Shown: positions 1-5,900 of the stretch, one piece after another | Layout: every line of letters starts with the position of its first letter | Numbering within the stretch: the first letter of the stretch is position 1 | From: Thermoplasmata archaeon | GTDB lineage: Archaea; Thermoplasmatota; Thermoplasmata; Lutacidiplasmatales; UBA184 | Assembly (NCBI GenBank): GCA_030043405.1 | Contig: JASHXS010000191.1 | Location: forward strand, 1-5,994 | Reading direction: 5' to 3' | Length of the DNA stretch: 5,994 nucleotides | Made by a program: the position numbers and the translations under genes | Notes under the pieces: model-generated | What the model was told of the DNA's origin: nothing | What the model saw: only the letters and a program-made list of their open reading frames with translations | The model's database searches: none

Positions 1-2
1 CT

Positions 3-158
3 CCGGAACGCATCGTCATCGAGGGGAACGACTCCAAGACGATCATCGTCGGCAGCGGCAAGAAGGCCCTCCTGGTGGCCGTCGTCGATCGGACGGCCGA
101 CACCCCGAAGGTCATCGAGGAGGTCGGCAAGGTGGCCGAGCTCCTCAAGGCCAACTAG
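3..158 (+). CDS. C-terminal fragment, probable roadblock/LC7 domain protein
   Basis: Frame 3 is open from the window edge to a TAG at 156-158 and gives 51 residues, beginning PERIVIEGNDSK and ending ELLKAN. The pattern is a beta strand (RIVIEG), a turn, a second strand (KTIIVGSG), a third strongly hydrophobic strand (KKALLVAVVD), then an amphipathic helix (TPKVIEEVGKVAELLK). This order and the 'GKKALLVAVVD + helix' ending match the C-terminal half of archaeal roadblock/LC7 proteins, small dimeric regulators that often work with Ras-like (MglA-type) GTPases. The call rests on fold pattern only, because the N-terminal half is outside the window. Codon use (third-position G/C) is typical of a real gene here. 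It converges on the glycosyltransferase gene and their stop codons overlap. A different small alpha/beta protein is possible. Confidence 0.6.
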   Translation, partial: PERIVIEGNDSKTIIVGSGKKALLVAVVDRTADTPKVIEEVGKVAELLKAN

Positions 159-1036
159 CGGCCCGGCACGTCCGACGGCCCGCGTTCATCCCGGGCGCCC
201 GCCATCCGTTGCTGGGCCCGCGGCGTCCGATCGAGGCGGCGCCCGCCGCCGGTCACCACCCGGAACGTGTACCCCGCCATCGCGGCGCTGAACCGTGCCC
301 AGGCGATCGGCGTACGCTGCCCCTTGAGCAGCCGCCGGATCCGGTAGCGCCCCCACAGATTCCCCTGCTTCTCGGTCAGCTGCTTACGCCCGTAGCCGTT
401 CCAGAACGCCTGGTAGAGGAACCGGATGAACGTCGTCCGGACGTGATGGTAGACGAGGGCGGTAGGCTCGTAGCGGATGGACGCCCCGCCCTCCACGGCC
501 CGGAGGTTCAGGTCGATGTCCTCCGCCGTGACGAAGCGGGGGTCGAACCCGCCCAGCTGTTGGAAGAGGTCGCGCCGGTAGGCCAGGTTGCAGGACGGGT
601 ACGTCACGTCGTAGCCGCTCTCGAAGAGTTCCACCCGCTCCAGCTGGCCGTACTTGGGTTTGCCGACCACGACCGTCCGCCCGGCCACGACCGGCGCGGT
701 CGCGAGGGCCCGGCGGACTACCTCGAGCCACTGCGAGTCCGCGAAGCAATCGCCGTCGATGAACGCGACATAGCGGCCGCGGGCGGCGTCCACCCCGATG
801 TTCCGGCCCACTCCACGGGAACCGGGTCGTTCGATCACCCGGAGGATGGTCGGGTGCTGACGCGCGAACTCTTCCGCGATCGCCAGCGTCCGGTCCCGGC
901 TGGCCGCATCGACGAGGACGACCTCGAAGGGAGCCTCCTGGCGGAGCAGGCTCTCGAGGAGCTGCCCGACGTGGGCCTCCTCGTTCTTGACGGTGATGAC
1001 GACCGAAACTAGCGGTGGGGAGGGCTCACTTCCCAA
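155..1036 (-). CDS. Family 2 (GT-A fold) glycosyltransferase
   Basis: A 293-residue inverting-type glycosyltransferase that should move a sugar from a nucleotide-sugar donor to an acceptor (lipid carrier, polysaccharide or protein; the substrate cannot be read from sequence). The N-terminus has the GT2 opening strand and motif VSVVITVKNEE (residues 10-20), then VVLVDAASRDRT (39-50), the R-G-V-G-R-N-I-G nucleotide-binding stretch (74-81), and the DxD-type metal motif FIDGD (92-96). Further on are the acceptor-side SCNLAYRRDLF (148-158), GGFD (162-165) and the ED pair in TAEDIDLNLR (172-173), the usual position of the catalytic base. The arginine-rich C-terminus has no clear transmembrane helix, so a peripheral membrane location is likely. 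The start is TTG at 1036-1034: an in-frame stop lies six bases upstream, and any later start would remove the first strand. It overlaps the PRC-barrel gene by 11 bases, which implies translational coupling. The similarity to GT2 enzymes is strong; the pathway is unknown. Confidence 0.9.
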   Translation of the reverse strand: MGSEPSPPLVSVVITVKNEEAHVGQLLESLLRQEAPFEVVLVDAASRDRTLAIAEEFARQHPTILRVIERPGSRGVGRNIGVDAARGRYVAFIDGDCFADSQWLEVVRRALATAPVVAGRTVVVGKPKYGQLERVELFESGYDVTYPSCNLAYRRDLFQQLGGFDPRFVTAEDIDLNLRAVEGGASIRYEPTALVYHHVRTTFIRFLYQAFWNGYGRKQLTEKQGNLWGRYRIRRLLKGQRTPIAWARFSAAMAGYTFRVVTGGGRRLDRTPRAQQRMAGARDERGPSDVPGR

Positions 1037-1268
1037 TGTCCATCACGACGACATCCTTCACCGCGCGCATGCTCTTGAAGGGGAGCACGAGGCGGCCCGA
1101 CGCGTCGCTCTGGAAGAGGCGCTGCTCGACATCCTCACTCGGCGTGACGAGGACGTGGGCGATCCCTCCGGTCATGGTGTCGACGACGAAGTTGTCGATG
1201 AGGCCCAAGATCTGGCCGTCGTTCGTCATCACGGTTTTTCCACGGAGCTCGGTAAGGAACTTGCGCAT
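1026..1268 (-). CDS. Short single-domain PRC-barrel protein
   Basis: An 80-residue protein from ATG (1268-1266) that consists of little more than one PRC-barrel: MRKFLTELRGKTVMTNDGQ, then ILGLIDNFVVDTMTGGIAHVLV, and the closing strand LVLPFKSMRAVKDVVVMD. The L-R-G-K-x-V, D-G-x-x-x-G and 'LP + AV-D-V-V-V-M' positions are typical of the small archaeal PRC-barrel family. PRC-barrels are small beta-barrels named for photosynthetic reaction centre subunit H, also found at the end of the ribosome-maturation factor RimM, and generally act in protein-protein contacts. In haloarchaea, small PRC-barrel proteins (CdpB1/CdpB2) work in cell division; whether this one does is unknown. The frame stays open upstream to 1412, but the family-like sequence starts at this ATG and the extension is arginine/proline-rich and unlike protein. 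It is first in a two-gene unit with the glycosyltransferase. No Shine-Dalgarno sequence is visible before it. Confidence 0.87.
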   Translation of the reverse strand: MRKFLTELRGKTVMTNDGQILGLIDNFVVDTMTGGIAHVLVTPSEDVEQRLFQSDASGRLVLPFKSMRAVKDVVVMDIGK

Positions 1269-1297
1269 GGGGGAAGGCCTCGCGCGAGGATGGCGGA

Positions 1298-1315
1298 GAG
1301 GCCTATTTAATCGTT
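1298..1315 (-). promoter_or_regulatory. TATA-like box for the PRC-barrel/glycosyltransferase unit
   Basis: Read on the minus strand, the A/T-rich patch GATTAAATAGG is the only A/T-rich stretch in the GC-rich gap and resembles the archaeal box A (TTTAWATA). Its centre is about 38 bases before the ATG at 1268. With the usual archaeal spacing of about 25 bases, transcription would start near 1280, leaving a leader of about a dozen bases. The absence of a Shine-Dalgarno sequence before this gene fits a short-leader transcript. Confidence 0.55.
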
Positions 1316-1318
1316 GAC

Positions 1319-1341
1319 GGCGATGGGAAGCGTTCCTCGCC
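1319..1341. repeat. Imperfect inverted repeat between the divergent promoters
   Basis: GGCGA (1319-1323) pairs with TCGCC (1337-1341) and GGAA (1326-1329) pairs with TTCC (1333-1336), leaving a 2-base bulge and a GCG loop: nine base pairs in all. It lies upstream of both TATA-like boxes, so it is outside both predicted transcripts and would act, if at all, as a DNA site such as an operator. In GC-rich DNA an imperfect repeat of this size may be chance. Confidence 0.3.
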
Positions 1342-1393
1342 GGTAAACGCGCCCCGCCGACGTTTCGCCACGGCGGCCGGCGCTCCGCGCCCC

Positions 1394-1408
1394 CAATGCT
1401 TATATCGC
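1394..1408 (+). promoter_or_regulatory. BRE/TATA-like promoter of the ribosomal-protein operon
   Basis: CAATGCTTATATCG contains a good archaeal box A (CTTATAT, 1399-1405) with A-containing bases just upstream in the position of the TFB-recognition element. It is an isolated A/T-rich island in very GC-rich sequence. The expected start about 25 bases downstream is near 1428, a few bases before the ATG at 1435, so the transcript would be leaderless or nearly so. If it starts somewhat earlier, GGAGG (1420-1424) would be included and would sit 10 bases before the ATG. Confidence 0.68.
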
Positions 1409-1434
1409 GCACCCGGGTCGGAGGCGACCCCCCT

Positions 1435-1800
1435 ATGGCCCGTTCTCACGTCAAGGGAAACCCGGAGCTCCTCCGGGTCATCCGCGCGCTCCGCAGCGCG
1501 GCGCGCGCCCGCCATGTGGCCCTGTGGGGATCGGTGGCCGACGGGCTGGAACGCGCCCGCCACCCGTCCCGACCGGTCAGCGTGGGCCATCTGGACCGCG
1601 TTGCCCACGCCGAGGAGACGGTCGTGGTCCCGGGGAAGGTACTCTCCGATGGCTCCTTGTCCAAGCGCCTGACAGTGGCGGCTTTCGCCTACTCGGCCGA
1701 GGCCCGTGCCAAGATCCACGCCGCGGGCGGCACGGCTCTCTCGCTGGATGAACTCCTCAAGTCGAAGCCGGACGGCACGGGGGTGCGGCTCGTTGGCTGA
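1435..1800 (+). CDS. rpl18e: 50S ribosomal protein L18e (eL18)
   Basis: A 121-residue protein, the normal length for archaeal L18e, a component of the large ribosomal subunit that belongs to the L15/L18e fold family and has no bacterial ribosomal counterpart of the same name. The N-terminus MARSHVKGNPELLRVIRALRS is basic. The conserved core is TVVVPGKVLSDGSLSKRLTV, followed by AAFAYSAEARAKIHAAGG and the closing SLDELLKSKPDGTGVRLVG, the archaeal signature of this family. The start at 1435 is chosen over an in-frame ATG at 1396 because the homologous sequence begins here, a GGAGG lies 10 bases upstream, and the earlier ATG overlaps the TATA-like box. It is the first gene of the cluster; its stop overlaps the start of rpl13 by 8 bases. 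Confidence 0.95.
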   Translation: MARSHVKGNPELLRVIRALRSAARARHVALWGSVADGLERARHPSRPVSVGHLDRVAHAEETVVVPGKVLSDGSLSKRLTVAAFAYSAEARAKIHAAGGTALSLDELLKSKPDGTGVRLVG

Positions 1801-2230
1801 GACACGCAAGAAGCCGACCGTCGTCGACGCGAGCGGGCTGGTCTTGGGCCGGGCCGCGAGCGTGATCGCCAAGCGGCTCCTCCAGGGCGAATCCATTGTC
1901 GTCATCAACGCCGAACAGGCGGTGGTCACGGGCTCACGCGCCCAGGTCCTCTCCTTTTACACCGCGGCTCGGGCCCGAGGTTCGGTCCGAAGCGGCCCCC
2001 ACTTCCCCCGCTACCCGGATCGCATCTTCCGGCGCACGGTCCGCGGGATGGTCCCGCACCTGAAGACCCGCGGGAAGGAGGCGATGGACCGACTCGAAGT
2101 GCACATCGGGACTCCCGCCGACATGAAGGGCGTCACGGGAGAGACCTTGGCGGTCGCCCGCGCCCAACCCGCCCTCCGCGCCCCGCTCACGCTCGCCGAG
2201 ATCACCCGACTCCTGGGGGCCCACGTATGA
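1793..2230 (+). CDS. rpl13: 50S ribosomal protein L13 (uL13)
   Basis: A 145-residue archaeal-type uL13 of the large subunit. Visible family motifs are the opening VVDASGLVLGRAASVIAKRLL, the central VVINAEQAVVTGS, and the diagnostic archaeal/eukaryotic block RGSVRSGPHFPRYPDRIFRR followed by TVRGMVPHLKTRGKEAMDRLEVHIGTP. The start is TTG at 1793-1795. No ATG or GTG fits: the frame is open back to 1706, but that part is out-of-frame L18e code, and GGGGGTG (1779-1785) gives a Shine-Dalgarno match 7 bases before the TTG. The gene overlaps the end of rpl18e by 8 bases and the start of rps9 by 4 (ATGA), which suggests translational coupling along the operon. Function is certain from the motifs; only the exact start is inferred. 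Confidence 0.95.
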   Translation: MAETRKKPTVVDASGLVLGRAASVIAKRLLQGESIVVINAEQAVVTGSRAQVLSFYTAARARGSVRSGPHFPRYPDRIFRRTVRGMVPHLKTRGKEAMDRLEVHIGTPADMKGVTGETLAVARAQPALRAPLTLAEITRLLGAHV

Positions 2231-2634
2231 AGGCGCCCCAGATCGTCCTCACGACCGGCAAGCGGAAGACCGCGGTGGCGCGGGCCACGGTGCGGAAGGG
2301 CATCGGGACCGTGCGGGTCAACGACCGACCCCTCGAGCTGGTCGAGCCCGAACTGGTGCGCCAGAAGATCCAGGAGCCGCTCCTGATGGTCGGCGACCGC
2401 ACCAAGACGCTCGACATCACGGTCAGCATTCGCGGCGGAGGGATCGTGGGCCAAGCCTCGGCCGCCCGCACGGCGGTCGCACGGGGCCTTCTGACCTGGC
2501 TCAAGGACGACTCGCTCCGCGACATGTTCCGCCACTACGACCGTTCCCTCATCGTGAACGACCCGCGACGCAAACTGCCGAAGCGCCCCGGTGGACGCGG
2601 GGCCCGCAAGCGGCGGCAGAAGTCGTACCGCTGA
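2227..2634 (+). CDS. rps9: 30S ribosomal protein S9 (uS9)
   Basis: A 135-residue uS9 of the small subunit. The sequence opens with TTGKRKTAVARATVRKGIG, continues with VRVNDRPLELVEPELVRQKI and the glycine turn SIRGGGIVGQASAARTAVARGL, and ends in a basic tail finishing RRQKSYR. The final K-S-Y-R is the universal C-terminal end of S9 that reaches the P-site and contacts the tRNA anticodon stem-loop, so the gene is complete and intact. The ATG lies within the ATGA overlap with the rpl13 stop, and a G-rich Shine-Dalgarno-like run (2215-2219) precedes it by 7 bases. It is the third gene of the operon, followed after 16 bases by rpoN. Confidence 0.97.
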   Translation: MKAPQIVLTTGKRKTAVARATVRKGIGTVRVNDRPLELVEPELVRQKIQEPLLMVGDRTKTLDITVSIRGGGIVGQASAARTAVARGLLTWLKDDSLRDMFRHYDRSLIVNDPRRKLPKRPGGRGARKRRQKSYR

Positions 2635-2650
2635 GGAAGAGGCACCCGCT

Positions 2651-2848
2651 ATGACGATGATGGTACCGGTCCGCTGTTTCACCTGCGGCGCGGTCATCGG
2701 CCAGCATTGGGACGAGTACCGCGAACGGACGGCGCGCGGCGAGAATGCGGGCCTCGTGCTGGACGCCCTGGGCCTGCAGCGCTACTGCTGCCGTCGGATG
2801 CTGCTGACCCACGTCGATCTGTTGGACGAAGTCGGCCCGTACGGCTGA
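2651..2848 (+). CDS. rpoN: DNA-directed RNA polymerase subunit N (Rpo10)
   Basis: A 65-residue zinc-binding subunit of archaeal RNA polymerase, homologous to eukaryotic RPB10, which helps assemble the Rpo3/Rpo11 part of the enzyme. The zinc ligands are the C-F-T-C pair (residues 9 and 12) and the adjacent C-C pair (46-47) in RYCCRRM, followed by the conserved LTHVDLLDEV. Length and cysteine pattern match the family. The start at 2651 is supported by GAGGAAGAGG (2633-2642) 8 bases upstream; ATGs at 2657 and 2660 would shorten it by two or three residues and cannot be excluded. It is the last gene of the cluster in this window: rpoK, enolase and S2, which often follow in archaea, are absent, and the next gene points the other way. 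This archaeal RpoN is unrelated to bacterial sigma-54, which shares the symbol. Confidence 0.97.
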   Translation: MTMMVPVRCFTCGAVIGQHWDEYRERTARGENAGLVLDALGLQRYCCRRMLLTHVDLLDEVGPYG

Positions 2849-2889
2849 CGCCCCTTCCTACCGGCCCCTAGCCAGGGCATTCGTGGCGC

Positions 2890-2931
2890 GCGTCTCTTGA
2901 GACGCTCGGTCAGAAAGAGGAAGGAAAGGGT
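2890..2931. terminator. Candidate terminator zone between convergent genes
   Basis: GCGTCTC (2890-2896) and GAGACGC (2899-2905) form a perfect 7-bp inverted repeat with TT between them; as RNA, six pairs with a 4-base loop is more realistic. Next to it, 2911-2931 reads as a pyrimidine tract (CCCTTTCCTTCCTCTTTCTG) on the minus strand, starting about 22 bases after the surface-protein stop. Archaeal termination depends mainly on T-rich tracts in the coding strand, so this favours ending the minus-strand transcript. No comparable T-run follows rpoN. Confidence 0.4.
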
Positions 2932-2952
2932 TCGCCCGAGGACGCGACCTAC

Positions 2953-5900
2953 CTACTTGTCGTCGTCCTCGTCGTCGTCATCCTTGGTGTCGCGCGACGG
3001 CTTGCTGGGGCGGCCCGGCCGGCTCGGCGGGGCGTTCGCCTTGCGGCGCGAGCGGCGCCAGAAGAACACGATCAGCACGATGACAACGATGACCCCCGCC
3101 GCGATCCCACCGTAGATGAGCGCCTGGGTGGTCGGGTTGGGGTTCACCGTGATCGTCTGCGTCGCGAGGTTCGTGCCGGAGACGTAGTTACCGACCCACT
3201 CGTTCTTCGCGGTCGCGTTGGCGTACAGCAGGTAGTTCCCGCTCGTACTCGGCGTCCACGTGATCTCGGCCCGCACGGTCTGGTTGTACTTCAGCGAGGG
3301 CACGATCCCCGACGCGAACGAGGTCGAGTTGACGACCCCGCCCGAGTACGTGTAGAACGTGACGGTCCCACCGATGTACGTCCGGCTGCCGGTCCCGCTC
3401 GGGGACAACAGGTACCAGGTGACCGTGACGTTCGTCGCCACGGCCTTCGTGCCGCCGCCCACCGTAACGTTCACCCACAGCGTCGCGGCACTCCCGGCCG
3501 TGTACGTGGTCGGAGCGGTCAGGTTCACCGCCGCGAGGATGACGTTGTACGACGAATTCACTGCCACGGTCAGCGACGACACGGTGTAGGCGGTGTTCTT
3601 CGCCGCGTCCCAGACCGTGAGGTTGAACTTGTAGGTGGTGTTCTCGGGCGCCAGCCACACCGCCGGCAGGCTACCGCCGGGCCGCAGCACCGTCGTGTTG
3701 ATGCCGATGTGGATCGACGTGTTGGCCGACGTGGTGATCAGCCAGTAGTACCGCGAGATCGACCCGTTGTGGGGGTCGGTCGTGTTCGTCGCGTTCATGA
3801 CGATCTTCGCGGTCCCGTTCTGAGCGACCTGGATGCCGCCCCCGGAGATGACCTTCCCGGCGGAGTTCTGCAACACGAAGGCCGGGGTCGGGGGTTCGGT
3901 GTCGTTGACGACGAACTTGAAGGTCGTCGACGCGAACTGACCCGTGCCCGACCAGACGGTCAGGGTCAGGTTGTATACCCAGCCCTTGAACACCAGCGGC
4001 ACGCCCAGGATGGTCGCGTTGGTGTAGTAGGTCCCCGCGCCGAAGAACTGCTGGGTCAGGTTCCCGAGCGGGTTCGCGCGGGCGCTCGCGGTCAGGTTGA
4101 TCGACGCCGGCTTGTACCCCTTCGCCGAGAACGTCCAGACGCTGGCCGCGATGACGTTCTGCACAGGGGCGGTCGGCGAGATCGTCGCGGTGCTCGCGGA
4201 CGCATTGAGCTGGAGGACCGTCGACCAGTTGAACTGGGCGAAGCCCGCCGAGTTGTACTGACCGGCCGACCAATTCCCACTGATGTTCGCCTTGACCGTA
4301 CCTTGCGCGGCCCAGATGTAGAACGTCGTCTCGTTGGTGAGACCGCTCGAGCTCGTGACGTTCAGGGTACCGGCGTACGCGGTGCTGCCACTGGCAGTGG
4401 TGAACGTGTGGTTGGTGGTCGCCGTCTTGCTCGTGACCGTTGGCGTGCCGTCCCCGAACGTCCAGACGAACTTGGTGCCGTTCTGTCCCGCGGGGTACGT
4501 CGAGTTCAGGGCGCTGAAGGTCACGTTCTGGCCGACGCCGACGATCGCCGTGTAATAGTTGTGGGTGCTGTTGAGGATGTTCCGGGTCGAGAAGGCGAAG
4601 TTCGAGACCGACACATTGACGTTCGCCGTGAGGTTCGCCGCGCGCACGATCGAGAAGCTCGCCGAGCCGGACGGGTTGGACGAGGTCGTGGACGCGAGAG
4701 TGAACGACGTCCACGTGTCATCGATCCCCCTCGGGACGAGGGTCGTCTGGGCCGGCGCGCTCGTGCTGGCCGCCAGCACGTAGTCCGTGGGCAGCACGAA
4801 GGTGTAGTTGAACACCTCCGAGGGCGAGCTGGGGTGGCGGAAGTTGAACGCGAGCGTATAGGCGCTCGAGTTCCGCGCCAGGGTCCCGTTCAGCGTGTAG
4901 GTGGACTGCCAGGAGTACGTCAGCCCGCCGGGAGTGGACAGGCCGCACGACGCCACGTTGCACGCCGAGGTGAAGCTCGTCAGCTTGGGGAAGACGGTCG
5001 AGTTCAGGAAGGCTGTGCCGTTGATGGTCAGGCCCGCCTGCACCGCGGGGAAGAATGGCCCCGTGGCGTTCAACCAGCTCTGCAGCGAGGCGTTGTCCGA
5101 GTCCGGGAAGCTGAGGGAGTTCGTCCAGTAGAGGCCGAGCTGCGCCCAGAGCTGCCGAAGGCTCGAGTTCCCGACCGCCGGGAAGTCGGAGTTGTTGCCC
5201 AACGCCACGTTCGTAGTGACCGTGGTCGAGCCGCGCCCGGTGGTGGGCGAGAAGGTCGAGAGGTTGATCGTGGTGTTGTACTCGCCGATGGTGCCGGGTG
5301 TCGCCGGCGCGACCGTCACGTTGCGTGTGTACGGTCCCACGGCCGAGATCGTCAGGGGGTACCACGTGGTCGTGTAGCCGCTGGTCGCCACGATCACGTC
5401 GAAGGTACCGGGGTACGCGCCGATCGAGTAGAATCCGGTGTCCGTCGGGGACGTGAAGATCGCCCCGGTCGACGTGTCGTAGAGCGTCACGTTCCCGACG
5501 CCGATCACCGAGGCACCCGACGCCGTGCGGACCCGTCCCGTGACCAGGTAGTTCTGGACCACGGGGTTCACCGGGGCGGGCGTGCGCGAGTTGATCGTCA
5601 CCGGGGTGATGTTGTACGTCGTCACGGCGCCCGGGTCGACCGAGCGCAGCAGCCAGCTCCCGAAGGGGGCCTTGATCGAGTAATTACCGGTTCCGGAGGT
5701 GATGTTGCTCACCAGGACCACGGTGTTGTAGGACGGATCCAACAGCTGCACCTGGCCGCCCGCGACCGCGCCGCCCGACGCCGTGACCGTCCCGGTCAGG
5801 GTCGCCCGGTAGTCATCGACGGAGACGTTCCCGAGCGTGGGGCCCGGGTAGGAGGTCGTGGTCAGCAGGCTGTTGTTGAAGTAGTAGTACTGGGGGCCCG

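Noticed and set aside
209..1012. Long plus-strand open frame (267 codons) opposite the glycosyltransferase
   Set aside because: It lies entirely antisense to a gene with clear GT2 motifs, and its translation is rich in Pro/Arg/Glu/Asp without any recognisable pattern, as expected for shadow frames in GC-rich DNA.
1345..1390. Several CGCCG/CGGCG short inverted repeats in the divergent gap
   Set aside because: Five-base GC-only matches with long loops are expected by chance in sequence of this composition.
1396..1434. Upstream ATG at 1396 as the start of L18e
   Set aside because: It would overlap the TATA-like box, and the added 13 residues are unlike L18e; the ATG at 1435 has a suitable Shine-Dalgarno sequence and the right N-terminus.
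1303..1929. Minus-strand open frame spanning the promoter gap, rpl18e and part of rpl13
   Set aside because: It runs across two well-supported ribosomal genes and both promoter elements, and the product has no family-like features. The same applies to 2011-2697 opposite rpl13/rps9.
2956..2970. C-terminal acidic run plus lysine as an enteropeptidase-type DDDDK site
   Set aside because: The run before the final lysine is EDDDK, and the resemblance is incidental: the segment is the cytoplasmic end of the protein.
3671..4714. Minus-strand open frame of 347 codons in another frame of the surface-protein gene
   Set aside because: The translation is dominated by Arg, His, Asp, Gln and Glu with no hydrophobic core, a by-product of GAC/AAC/ACC-rich codons in the real gene. 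The same applies to 4718-5365 and 3188-3658.
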